A stretch of 64,000 nucleotides of DNA from Planctomycetota bacterium. GTDB taxonomy: Bacteria > Planctomycetota > Planctomycetia > Pirellulales > Lacipirellulaceae. The notes beneath the pieces were generated by a model that saw only the letters and a program-made list of their open reading frames with translations, did no database searches and was not told where the DNA came from. Both the position numbers and the translations under genes were made by a program. Positions within the stretch are counted from its first letter, which is position 1. Each line of letters begins with the position of its first letter. This document shows positions 25,378 to 33,917 of this stretch, one piece after another. The DNA is taken from NCBI GenBank assembly GCA_013152205.1, contig JAADGV010000032.1, positions 88,728 to 152,727 of the forward strand. The letters are read 5' to 3'.

Positions 25378-25911
25378 TTAGCTGGAAGAACTGAGTTGAG
25401 CCGCGATTTCGGCGGCTATCTCAGCGGGGACCCTATCTTCCGTATCGACCTCAAGAGTAGCACATGCCCGGTAAATTGGCTCACGTTGCTTTAGGAGAAC
25501 CTCAATTTCGGTCCGACCACCGTGATTAGTCAGGTTAGGACGCCTAGCACCAGTCGTTGGATCGGCTGAAATACGCCGCTCAATGGCAGAAGCCGAGGCG
25601 GTAAGCCAGACAACCGCTTGGCACTGGGCAAGACAATTGCGGCTATCTTCTCGCAAAATAGCGCCTCCGCCCAAGGCGAGGACGGTTTTTTTTCGGTCGC
25701 ATAGGTTGGCAACGAGGGTCGCTTCGAGGTCTCGAAAAACACCCTCCCCCGACTCTTCAAAGATGGCGGCAATCGTTTTGCCGGCTTGCGTTTCGATTTC
25801 GTCGTCGACGTCTACCCAACCGTAGTCCAATAGCTCGGCCAACAGACGGGCCACCGTAGTCTTGCCGGTGCCGCGATAACCAATCAAGGCGATGACAGTT
25901 GATGACGGCAT
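25378..25911 (-). CDS. aroK: Shikimate kinase
   Basis: AroK phosphorylates shikimate to shikimate 3-phosphate. The 177-residue protein begins at the ATG at 25911, directly before IALIGYRGTGKTTVARLLAE, which carries the P-loop GYRGTGKTT. The shikimate-binding pattern follows: VDVDDEIETQAGKTIAAIFE (Asp pair), GEGVFRDLEATL with FR, and LALGGGAILREDSRNCL. The lid arginine is in RRPNLT. The frame is open another 48 codons upstream, but this would overlap aroDE, whose stop is 8 bases before the start. The tight spacing points to an operon aroDE-aroK. Confidence 0.95.
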   Translation of the reverse strand: MPSSTVIALIGYRGTGKTTVARLLAELLDYGWVDVDDEIETQAGKTIAAIFEESGEGVFRDLEATLVANLCDRKKTVLALGGGAILREDSRNCLAQCQAVVWLTASASAIERRISADPTTGARRPNLTNHGGRTEIEVLLKQREPIYRACATLEVDTEDRVPAEIAAEIAAQLSSSS

Positions 25912-25919
25912 AGTTTTCC

Positions 25920-27422
25920 TTAGTAGCGAACAGGCCCGATGGCCTTCTTTAGCACGTCGCGCATGATGCTGGACGGAACCTCTTGCCGGGTGAACAGGAA
26001 GAATTGCAAGAGTGCTTGCCGGACAAACATTTCGACACCGGTGACCGTTTGACAATTCTGCGAACGACTATCTTTGATAAGCAGCGTTGACTCAGGATTG
26101 TAAACCGTATCGAAGACCAACATCGATGGTTTTAAGCTAGTCTTGCTCATCGGCGATTCGTCGACATTGGGGTGCATACCAATGGGCGTGCAGTTGACGA
26201 GCAGATCGCAATGCACACGTTGCCTGGTCTCCCAGTCAACCGCTTTGCAATCGTAGGTTTCAGCGAGACGATCGGAGCGTTTCCTGGTCCGCGAAGCTAC
26301 GGTAACCAGAGCGCCGCGTTTTCTCAGTCCAAAGACGATCGGACGGGCAACCCCACCTGCCCCGAGCACCAGGGCACGTTTATTTTTTAGTGGGCTTGGC
26401 TGGGCACCGACCTTGCCGAGTGCCTGTTCGAGGCAATCCATGGCGGCGTTGTAGTCGGTGTTGTAACCAATCGTTTCTGCGCCGTCGAACACCACGGTAT
26501 TCACCGCAGCAATACTTTTGACCGGAGGGTCGATTTTGTTGAGGTGTCGGGCAATGGCCTCTTTATGAGGGATCGTCACGCTAAGTCCGCGAATACCGAG
26601 GCGATGTGCATCCTTAATAAATTGATCGAGACTATCGGAAGGCACCCGAAACGGGCAATAAACGGCGTTGACCCCTTTCGCATGAAAAGCCGCATTGTGT
26701 ATCTGTGGGCTGAGGCTATGCCCTACCGGGTCGGCAATGACACCATAGACGGCGGTATCCAGATTGATATCCTCGTACCGATAGATCTCGTTCATCTGCT
26801 TGAAGCTGAGCTGTCCTGGTGCGAGTGCCCGTTCGTGGTGGAATGTGGCGTAGGTAAATGGGGCCCCGAACTTGGGAGCAAGAATCCGCGACGGGGTGCC
26901 GATGTCGCCCATACACATGGCGACGGTTGGAATTTCGCTTTCCTGCATCAACTCGAGCATTCGCAAGTTGTCGTGCGGGTCGTTTGCCGTGGTAGCGATC
27001 TTAATGATGTCAGGATCGCATTTGGCCATCCGTGTGTACAGATCGCGTAAGTCTTTGGGAGTTTTACGGAAGTTGTGATAGCTGATGATACGTTTGGTTT
27101 TGCCAAAACGTGGAATCTGCGCTGCAATGTCTTCTTCGATATCCACATAGTCGACGCCTTCGGCAATCGCTTCGCGCAGGAGCAGTTGTCGGGCCTCCTC
27201 GGTGCCACTCCACTTGCCGCCGTCTTCTCGGCGCCGGCAGGTAATGATCACTTGGCAATTTTCAGGTCGGTTTGCCATTAACCGGCCAATGTTGATCCGA
27301 CCGGCAACATAGTCCAGCCGAAGCTCGACCATCTTGGCGCCTTCTTCAGCCAAGTGGCGATGCTCGGCCATAATATGCTTGTGGCGACTACGTCCTATGG
27401 CAACACAAATCATGGGTATCAT
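25920..27422 (-). CDS. aroDE: Bifunctional 3-dehydroquinate dehydratase / shikimate dehydrogenase fusion
   Basis: The 500-residue protein joins a type I 3-dehydroquinase (about residues 1-220; VELRLDYVAGRINI, IITCRRREDGGKW, ISYHNFRKTP, the Schiff-base Lys in IIKIATTAND, and MCMGDIGTPSRI) to a shikimate dehydrogenase (about 225-500; YGVIADPVGHSLSPQIHN, VTIPHKEAI with catalytic Lys, AVNTVV, the nucleotide-binding GAGGVARPIVFGL and NCTPIGMHP). It would carry dehydroquinate to shikimate in one polypeptide. The ATG at 27422 has AAGGA seven bases upstream, which decides this start over the frame's first codon at 27485. Such fusions are known in plants and in chlamydiae/planctomycetes. It heads the aro run. 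Confidence 0.95.
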   Translation of the reverse strand: MIPMICVAIGRSRHKHIMAEHRHLAEEGAKMVELRLDYVAGRINIGRLMANRPENCQVIITCRRREDGGKWSGTEEARQLLLREAIAEGVDYVDIEEDIAAQIPRFGKTKRIISYHNFRKTPKDLRDLYTRMAKCDPDIIKIATTANDPHDNLRMLELMQESEIPTVAMCMGDIGTPSRILAPKFGAPFTYATFHHERALAPGQLSFKQMNEIYRYEDINLDTAVYGVIADPVGHSLSPQIHNAAFHAKGVNAVYCPFRVPSDSLDQFIKDAHRLGIRGLSVTIPHKEAIARHLNKIDPPVKSIAAVNTVVFDGAETIGYNTDYNAAMDCLEQALGKVGAQPSPLKNKRALVLGAGGVARPIVFGLRKRGALVTVASRTRKRSDRLAETYDCKAVDWETRQRVHCDLLVNCTPIGMHPNVDESPMSKTSLKPSMLVFDTVYNPESTLLIKDSRSQNCQTVTGVEMFVRQALLQFFLFTRQEVPSSIMRDVLKKAIGPVRY

Positions 27423-27793
27423 CAATTCCTTGCAGAAGTCTCGGAGTAGCCGGGCCGCCACGCGGTCCGGAGGCCCCGGAGGCAAGTGTGCCTCCGGCTA
27501 CCATAGCCAACTCACAATTTCATACGGCTTAGTACGACAACGTTAGGTTTAACCACAACGGCACAACGGACACAACGAAAAGGGCCTACAATCGAATTGT
27601 TTACCAGCCTAGCCATGAGACTAACCCGACTGCCTTGTTGATTGTATCCAATCACACGCTGGCTTACTTTTAGAATCTTGTTCCAACCTTACTGGCTCAC
27701 TCGTCGTTGTGCTCGTCGTGCCGTCGTGGTTCAATGAACCTAGCGCTGCGGTATTAGAGCACCAGTCTATTGTGATGGAAGTATTGCTACGAA
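27423..27793. other. 371-base gap before aroDE, with two inverted repeats
   Basis: The gap lies between mutL (ends 27794) and aroDE, both minus strand. It holds a hairpin with arms CCGGAGGCA/TGCCTCCGG (27476-27497) and a longer MITE-like repeat (27551-27732). It must also hold the aroDE promoter, which I could not place. Confidence 0.55.
27551..27732. mobile_element. MITE-like element with CAACGGCAC-type arms
   Basis: The left arm AACCACAACGGCACAACGGA (27551-27570) is matched, inverted, by 27702-27732, whose complement reads AACCACGACGGCACGACGAG, followed in both by CACAACGA. About 120 non-coding bases separate them. This size and structure fit a small non-autonomous repeat. Confidence 0.6.
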
Positions 27794-29653
27794 TCAAACC
27801 CGCTTGAATTGGCGATCGAGCTGTTCACGGGTAAAAACCAGCGCCGTAGGCCGACCGTGCGGACAATGATGGTGATCCTGGGCCAAATGCCGCTGGGCGA
27901 GTAGGGCATCGACCTCTTCGGGAGTGAGGCTATCGCCGTATTTGACGGCTGCTTTGCAAGCAATCATGTGCATGAGCTCGTCGAGCAGGTCGCGTGGGCT
28001 GGGTTGTTTGCCTTCGGTTTGTAGCCCTTCGATCAGGCCCTGGAGCACCTCGTGGGGGCTAAAATTCGATAGCATCGCAGGGTAAGCCGACACCAAAACC
28101 GTTTCGCCACCAAAGGGCTCGACCGCGACTCCCAGCTGGCTGAGTAGCTCACGATTCTCTAAAACGGCGGCGGCTTCGCTAGCTGCCAGGTCGACCGGTT
28201 CGGGGACCAGCAGACGTTGGCTCTCAATCGATCCAGAAAGCACTTTGTCACGCAGCGACTCGTACAGAATCCGTTCGTGCAAGGCGTGTTGATCGATGAC
28301 CTCTAAGCCTTCTTCGTTTTCAACGACCAAGTATCGATTGTGAATCTGCAAAGCCGATGGCGCGAAATGGGGTGCGGGGGTAGCCGATTCGCCCACCACC
28401 GGGTCTACCCGATTCGTAGCCCCATCAGCTGGCGGAAATGTTGCGCCAGTTGGTGGCGCAACCGTGTGCATCTGCAACGGCTCCACGGGGCGATAGGGTG
28501 GGATTTGGCCCGTGCCGCCCGACCATGTGTTACCACTCTCGGGCTTGGGGTCGTTTAATTGCCGCTTTGCCCAATCGAACAGTTCGCTTGTCTGAGGTGT
28601 GGCAGCAGCGATTTCGTCTTCGGAGTCTGTGGCTGCGCCGGGTACGCTGCCCCGTGCAACCAAATCGGTGGACAGGAACTTCGACCGCAAAGAACCTAGC
28701 AACTGGCTGTAAATTCGTCCGCCGTCTTGAAATCGCACTTCGAGCTTGGTGGGGTGGACATTGACATCAACAAGTTCGGGGGCAATTTCAAGATGCAAAA
28801 AGCAAACAGGATATCGGCCCGTGAGCAGCAGCCCACGATAAGCCTCGCCGAGCGCGTGCTGAAGCGATCGATCGCGGATGTGCCGTCCGTTGAGAAAGAG
28901 GTACTGCATACGGTTGTTGCCCCGGCTGTGCGTGGGGTTAGCAACGTATCCGTGCAGGCGAATCTGGTCGTCCTCGCTGTCGATGGCGATCAAGCTTTCA
29001 GCGATTTGCGAGCCGCAAAGTGCCGCGATCCGATCTCGGGGATCGTCCGTGGGCGGCAGGTCGTGAATTAAACGGCCACCGTGCGTGAGCGAAAAGTGGA
29101 CGCACGGATGGGCCAAAGCCAAGCGGCAGACGGCTTCGGTGAGGTGCCCCATCTCGGTCTGTGTGGTCCGCATGTACTTGTGCCGAACCGGCGTGTTGAA
29201 AAACAGTTGTCGAACTTCGACCGAAGTGCCCGTTGGGCAACCGACAGGACGTATCGGTTCGTGCCGTCCTCCGACCACTTCAAGTTCGGCCCCCGCTTCG
29301 CAATCTGCTGGCCGGCTGCGGAGTAAGAGGCGGCTAATTTCGGCGATCGAGGCGAGCGCTTCGCCGCGAAACCCTAGCGTATGCACGCGAAACAGGTCGT
29401 CTGCGTCGGCGATTTTGCTGGTCGCGTGACTAGCCACGGCTAGGGTGAGCTGATCGGCACTGATACCACACCCATTATCCGTAATACGGATGAGGTCTGC
29501 CCCGCCCTTCTCGACCACCACGTCGATGCGCGTCGCCCCGGCATCGAGCGAGTTTTCCAGCAGCTCTTTGACGACACTCGCAGGCCGCTCGATGACTTCG
29601 CCAGCAGCGATCTTGTTGATCACGCTCGTCGGTAATTGACAAATGGAGGGCAT
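27794..29653 (-). CDS. mutL: DNA mismatch repair protein MutL
   Basis: MutL couples mismatch recognition by MutS to strand removal. The 619-residue protein is read from the ATG at 29653 (MPSICQLP). The GHKL ATPase motifs are intact: NKIAAGEVIERP with the ELLENSLDAGATRIDV catalytic Glu/Asn, ITDNGCGI, and the lid HTLGFRGEALASI plus GTSVEVRQLFFNTPVR. The C-terminal dimerisation domain has VIDQHALHERILYE and ends with RHLAQDHHHCPHGRPT, which holds the CPHGRP motif of endonuclease-type MutL. The DQHA(x)2E(x)4E metal motif begins at DQHALHERILYE, so the protein probably has intrinsic nicking activity. It stands alone. Confidence 0.95.
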   Translation of the reverse strand: MPSICQLPTSVINKIAAGEVIERPASVVKELLENSLDAGATRIDVVVEKGGADLIRITDNGCGISADQLTLAVASHATSKIADADDLFRVHTLGFRGEALASIAEISRLLLRSRPADCEAGAELEVVGGRHEPIRPVGCPTGTSVEVRQLFFNTPVRHKYMRTTQTEMGHLTEAVCRLALAHPCVHFSLTHGGRLIHDLPPTDDPRDRIAALCGSQIAESLIAIDSEDDQIRLHGYVANPTHSRGNNRMQYLFLNGRHIRDRSLQHALGEAYRGLLLTGRYPVCFLHLEIAPELVDVNVHPTKLEVRFQDGGRIYSQLLGSLRSKFLSTDLVARGSVPGAATDSEDEIAAATPQTSELFDWAKRQLNDPKPESGNTWSGGTGQIPPYRPVEPLQMHTVAPPTGATFPPADGATNRVDPVVGESATPAPHFAPSALQIHNRYLVVENEEGLEVIDQHALHERILYESLRDKVLSGSIESQRLLVPEPVDLAASEAAAVLENRELLSQLGVAVEPFGGETVLVSAYPAMLSNFSPHEVLQGLIEGLQTEGKQPSPRDLLDELMHMIACKAAVKYGDSLTPEEVDALLAQRHLAQDHHHCPHGRPTALVFTREQLDRQFKRV

Positions 29654-29703
29654 AAGAGAAAAGGTCAAACGTGGGCTAGCTGGATAAGAAAGTGGCGGCA
29701 GTG

Positions 29704-31098
29704 TTAAAGCTGATATTCTTTGATTTTTCGGTAGAGCGTCCGTTCGCCGATGCCCAACAGTTTTGCTGCCTCTTCGCGATTTCCACTTGTGAATTGCAAA
29801 GTCTCAGCGATATACAGGCTTTCGATTTCTGCGAGCGGTTTGCCAACCAAGTCGCCCAGGCCGCGACCGCCCGCGTCGGTGGTGGTTTGATCGTTTGGCG
29901 CCAAATCGGTGGGGAGATCGTCTAGATCAAGCACGCCATCGTAGTCTACCACCACCATGCTCTCCACGGTGTTTTTAAGTTGCCGAACATTGCCGGGCCA
30001 ATCGAAAGCCATTAACCGACGGCGTACGGCTGTTGTCATGCTCGCGATGTCTTTGTGATGCCGTTGGCTGTGCATTTTGATGAAATGATCGATCAAGAGC
30101 GGAATGTCTTGGCTTCGCTCGGCCAAACTGGGCAAACTTATCGAGACGACTTTGATTCGATGGTAAAGGTCTTCTCGGAATGTCCCCGCCTTGATGGCAT
30201 CTTCTAAATCTCGATTGGTGGCCGAAAGGATACGGACGTTGACTTCGATAGTTTCGTTCGAGCCAACACGAGTGATTTCGCCACTCTCAAGTACCCGTAG
30301 CAACTTGATCTGCGTTGGCAACGGCATGTCGCCGACCTCGTCGAGAAACAAGGTGCCGCCGTGGGCATACTCGAACTTTCCGATACGGTCGACACTCGCA
30401 TCGGTGAAAGCGCCTTTGATATGCCCAAAGAGTTCGCTTTCGAGAATGTTTTCGCTCAGCGCCGCGCAGTTGAGGCCGACGAAGGGGCGTTTTTTCCGAG
30501 GGCTATTCTGGTGGATTGCCTGAGCGATAAGCTCTTTTCCGGTGCCCGTGTCGCCTTGGATCAGGATGGTGGCATCGGTAGGAGCGATGCGTCGCAGGCG
30601 GTCGATAACGTCGTGCATCGGGGGGCTATTGCCGATGACGCCTTCGAAACCGAATTTCTCGTCCAGCCGGCGACTTAGCTCGGCATTCGCCCGGCGGAGG
30701 TGCTGATTTCGAGAAGCCGTATCGACCACAGCCCGAAGCTGCTTGAGATCGAGGGGTTTTAGCAAGTAGTTAAACGCCCCTTGCTGCATGGCTTCGACCG
30801 CAGATTGGACGGTGCCGTGTCCGGTGACGAGAATGACCTCGGCATCGGGCAACACCTCGTTGCACTTCGCTAGGATTTCTAGCCCACCGACATCCGGCAT
30901 TTTGAGATCGCTGATGACGATTTCAAACGTATCTTTTTCCAGCAACTCAGCGCCCCCTGCGCCGGTGGTCGCAACCGTGCATTGATAGCCAACACGAGAG
31001 AGGCTGTCGGCCATGGTCTCGGCGTGGGCAGCGTCGTTGTCGATAATCAGCGCCCTGATAGGCGGGCCAGTGCTGGCGGTTGTCTTCGATGCGGGCAT
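29704..31098 (-). CDS. Sigma-54-dependent response regulator with GAFTDA variant
   Basis: The 464-residue NtrC-type activator has a receiver domain (about 12-125; phosphoacceptor Asp in VISDLKMP), an AAA+ domain (about 145-380; Walker A GDTGTGKE, Walker [13 protein letters not shown], arginine finger region [12 protein letters not shown]) and a Fis-type HTH ([19 protein letters not shown]). The loop that contacts sigma-54 reads GAFTDA, not GAFTGA. It should activate RpoN-dependent genes in response to phosphorylation by the kinase encoded just upstream, 101 bases away. The start at 31098 gives a short serine/threonine-rich leader before the receiver. Confidence 0.93.
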   Translation of the reverse strand: MPASKTTASTGPPIRALIIDNDAAHAETMADSLSRVGYQCTVATTGAGGAELLEKDTFEIVISDLKMPDVGGLEILAKCNEVLPDAEVILVTGHGTVQSAVEAMQQGAFNYLLKPLDLKQLRAVVDTASRNQHLRRANAELSRRLDEKFGFEGVIGNSPPMHDVIDRLRRIAPTDATILIQGDTGTGKELIAQAIHQNSPRKKRPFVGLNCAALSENILESELFGHIKGAFTDASVDRIGKFEYAHGGTLFLDEVGDMPLPTQIKLLRVLESGEITRVGSNETIEVNVRILSATNRDLEDAIKAGTFREDLYHRIKVVSISLPSLAERSQDIPLLIDHFIKMHSQRHHKDIASMTTAVRRRLMAFDWPGNVRQLKNTVESMVVVDYDGVLDLDDLPTDLAPNDQTTTDAGGRGLGDLVGKPLAEIESLYIAETLQFTSGNREEAAKLLGIGERTLYRKIKEYQL

Positions 31099-31199
31099 AA
31101 CGGTTATAGTTCTACAATAAGCGACTCAAGGCGGGCAACCGTGGCGAATGGAGCCGGGAGCCAATCACTATTTTTGAAGCTGGGTATCTCTGGGGGAGT

Positions 31200-31955
31200 T
31201 TAACTGCCTTTGGCAAGCCGAGCCGGGACGGGCAGTTCAATAGTAAATTGGGTGCCTCGGCCAACTTCGCTTTCCACGCGAATTCGCCCTCCAAGAGCCT
31301 CGATAATCTTTGCGGTGGTCGGGAGCCCCAAGCCGGAACCGCCCGGCTTGGTTGAGAAAAAGGCGTCGAACATCTGGGCGGCGGTCCCCTCGTCCATGCC
31401 ACAGCCGGTGTCGATGAGGTAGATCGAGACATTCTCGCCACTAGCCGTTGTGCGGGCGACCAATTGGCCACCCCCGGGCATCGCTTGCTTTGCGTTGAGA
31501 ATAAGATTCAACAGCGCTCCGCGAAACGCCTCGCGATCTAGCATGACACTAGGGAGATCGGGGTCGAAATAGCGGACGATTTCGATATTTGCTTCTTCGG
31601 CTTCCGGGGCAAAGAAGTCGAGGGTTTCAGCGATTTCGGCATTTAAGTCGGTCGGCTGTAGATCGAGATGCCGAACTTTCGCGTAGTTGAGAAAGTCGTC
31701 GAGTAAATCCTGAAGACGTTGGCATTCTCGATGGACAAGGTCGATACGTTTTGCTGCCCTTTGCTGGGCGGGCGTCGGATTCTCTTCGAGGTCTTCGGCG
31801 AGCAATTCCATGTTCAGCCGAATGGTAGACAAAGGGTTCTTGATTTCATGGGCAAGTGCCCCAGCCAGCCGAGCGATTTCGGTGTACTGGTCCATCAGCC
31901 GTTGGACCGCTTGGGCAGTCTGCTCGTTGCTCGTAGGTGGCGGTCCGGCTGACAA
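31200..31955 (-). CDS. Cytoplasmic sensor histidine kinase
   Basis: The 251-residue kinase begins at a TTG (MSAGPPPTSNEQ). It has a HisKA domain with the H-box LAHEIKNPLSTIRLN (about residue 40) and a HATPase domain with the N-box LLNLILNAKQAMPGG, G1 box IDTGCGMDE and G2 GGSGLGLPTT. No membrane helix or sensory domain is present, as in NtrB-type kinases that take their signal from a partner. The adjacent response regulator is its likely target. No upstream gene is in the same transcript. Confidence 0.92.
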   Translation of the reverse strand: MSAGPPPTSNEQTAQAVQRLMDQYTEIARLAGALAHEIKNPLSTIRLNMELLAEDLEENPTPAQQRAAKRIDLVHRECQRLQDLLDDFLNYAKVRHLDLQPTDLNAEIAETLDFFAPEAEEANIEIVRYFDPDLPSVMLDREAFRGALLNLILNAKQAMPGGGQLVARTTASGENVSIYLIDTGCGMDEGTAAQMFDAFFSTKPGGSGLGLPTTAKIIEALGGRIRVESEVGRGTQFTIELPVPARLAKGS

Positions 31956-32054
31956 GGGTTATGTAGCTCCAGGATGTGGGAAAGACTCCCATGATAGGCC
32001 AACAATTGGATGGTGGGCTAGTGTCGTAAAAGTGGCTAGGCTACGCGATTTTTG

Positions 32055-32090
32055 GGGAATGACGAAATCCGAATGTCGAATGACGAATGA
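32055..32090 (+). repeat. Dispersed repeat G, copy 2
   Basis: AATGACGAAATCCGAATG, followed by TCGAATG and ACGAATGA. The complement of copy 1 at 13687-13716 matches apart from the seven-base insertion. Confidence 0.6.
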
Positions 32091-32124
32091 ATTCAGTCCG
32101 CACAGCGGACCCTACTTGGGTGTT

Positions 32125-32185
32125 GTAGCCGCAGGCGGAAGCCGCGGATTTTTCAGATTCGACCGCAGCTTCCGCTTGCGGCTAG
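32125..32185. repeat. Dispersed repeat C, inverted pair
   Basis: GTAGCCGCAGGCGGAAGCCG (32125-32144) is inverted at 32163-32185 (CCGCAGCTTCCGCTTGCGGC). A single copy of the second arm is at 41459-41481, so it is a dispersed family, not a local hairpin. Confidence 0.65.
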
Positions 32186-32568
32186 CATGACTTTGCCGTT
32201 TTCGTGTGTTGGCGGGGCTTTGCAATCCGTAAACCCGGTATTTACTCACTAAAATACCTGAAGTACCAAAAAAACCAATCTTTTTTTTGACTTTCGGCGG
32301 CTGATTGGTTAGATTGCCAGCATCCTACCGTCGGTTCGGTTGCTCGAAGGCGATGCCTTTTTGCCCCCGGCTTCCGACACCTATCCCGCCTAGATATTCA
32401 TATCCCTTGCCTGCTTACCGAGCCGTAATGCTCGCCGTGGCCGTACACCCGCGTTACGCTAAGTTCACACACTCAGGCTAGTTAGTAACATTTGCACGTA
32501 ATAAACCCTCGCGTGGCACATGGTAAGCCATGCAGGGAAGTTCATCGTATGGAAATGGAGGTAGCGAC

Positions 32569-33903
32569 ATGGCTTGTTATCGCGTTCACCCGATCCACCG
32601 TTCGCCCGGCAGCGGGCTTTCGAGGCGCGACTTCTTGACCGTTGGAGCGGTTGCGGGGTTAGGGCTCAATTTGGGCGACTTCTTTGCGATGCAAAAAGCT
32701 CAGGCTGACCAGAAGCAATACGACTTTGTCGAGCCAACCGCCCAGAGCGTTATCCAAATCTTCTTGCCTGGCGGCATGTCGGCTCAGGAAACGTTTGATC
32801 CTAAGCCCTACGCGCCGATCGAATATCGGGGCGAGATGAAATCGATCAACACCAATGTCGAGGGGATCGTCTTCAACGAGACCCTACCCAAGACGGCTCA
32901 GGTCGCAGACAAGTTGACGGTCATCCGGTCGATGACCCATGGCGAAGCGGCCCACGAGCGAGGCACGCACAACATGTTCACCGGCTATCGGCCCAGCCCT
33001 GCCCTCTTATTCCCCAGCATGGGCAGCATCGTCAGCCATGAATATGGCCCGCGGAAAAACCTGCCGCCGTATGTTTGCATACCCAGTCAGCCCAATGTTT
33101 ATGCGGGCACCGGCTATCTGAGTTCGTCTTTCGCGCCGTTTAGTCTTGGTGCCGATCCCGCATCAAAAGGTTTCAAAGTGCGTGATTTATCACGGGCAGA
33201 AGGGGTGGACGACGCTCGCTTCGCCCGTCGCCGCTCGGCCTTGGAAGCAGTGAACGATTACTTCACGAAAAAGACGCAAGCTGATTCCGTAGGTGCAATG
33301 AGCACGTTTTACGACCGAGCCTTCAGCTTGATCGAATCGCCTGAAGCCCGCGAGGCGTTTAATATCGATGCCGAAGAAGGCAAGTTGCGAGATGAGTATG
33401 GGCGTAACCCGGCTGGCCAACGGATGCTGATGGCACGTCGGTTAGTCGAAGCGGGGGTACGGTTCGTCACGTTGACCTATGGCGGTTGGGATCATCATAC
33501 CCGCATCACGACGTCGATACGCGCCCTGATGCCATCGTTCGACCAAGCGTTTGCTCGCCTGATACGAGATTTAGACGAGCGTGGGTTGCTCGACACCACC
33601 CTGGTGATGGTGACTTCCGAATTTGGTCGGACACCGAAGATCAATGCCGATGCTGGTCGCGATCATTGGCCCAAGGTTTTCAGTGCGGTACTTGCCGGTG
33701 GCGGAGTCAAGCGAGGGATCACCTACGGATCGACCAACGCCACCGCGACCGAGCCTGAAAACAATCCCATTGGCCCAGAAGACTTGGCCACGACGGTCTA
33801 CCGTTGTTTGGGCATTATTGCTGACAAAGAATTGATGGCTCCTGGTGACAGGCCAATCGAGATTGTCAAAGGTGGCACCGTTCGCCAAGACCTTTTGACG
33901 TAA
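32569..33903 (+). CDS. DUF1501 protein with Tat signal
   Basis: The 444-residue protein starts at the ATG at 32569, eight bases after GGAGG. The N-terminus has a twin-arginine motif, LSRRDFLTVG, followed by a hydrophobic region (AVAGLGLNLGDFFA). The rest is a DUF1501 domain of the alkaline-phosphatase/sulfatase superfamily: VIQIFLPGGMSAQETFDPK, HGEAAHERGTHNMFTGYRP and EFGRTPKINADAGRDHWPKVFSAVLAGGGVKRG. Members are typically encoded next to DUF1549/DUF1553 genes in planctomycetes, as here. The folded protein is exported by the Tat system; the enzyme activity is unknown. The next gene starts 14 bases after the stop. Confidence 0.95.
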   Translation: MACYRVHPIHRSPGSGLSRRDFLTVGAVAGLGLNLGDFFAMQKAQADQKQYDFVEPTAQSVIQIFLPGGMSAQETFDPKPYAPIEYRGEMKSINTNVEGIVFNETLPKTAQVADKLTVIRSMTHGEAAHERGTHNMFTGYRPSPALLFPSMGSIVSHEYGPRKNLPPYVCIPSQPNVYAGTGYLSSSFAPFSLGADPASKGFKVRDLSRAEGVDDARFARRRSALEAVNDYFTKKTQADSVGAMSTFYDRAFSLIESPEAREAFNIDAEEGKLRDEYGRNPAGQRMLMARRLVEAGVRFVTLTYGGWDHHTRITTSIRALMPSFDQAFARLIRDLDERGLLDTTLVMVTSEFGRTPKINADAGRDHWPKVFSAVLAGGGVKRGITYGSTNATATEPENNPIGPEDLATTVYRCLGIIADKELMAPGDRPIEIVKGGTVRQDLLT

Positions 33904-33917
33904 TAAAGGGGAAGACG

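Larger units (their letters stand above)
31956..32568. other. 613-base gap with dispersed repeats
   Basis: This divergent gap holds repeat G copy 2 (32055-32090), a 23-bp inverted pair of repeat C (32125-32147 and 32163-32185), and the 5' region of the DUF1501 gene, which has the ribosome-binding site GGAGGTAGCGAC. An ORF here would be spurious. Confidence 0.6.
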
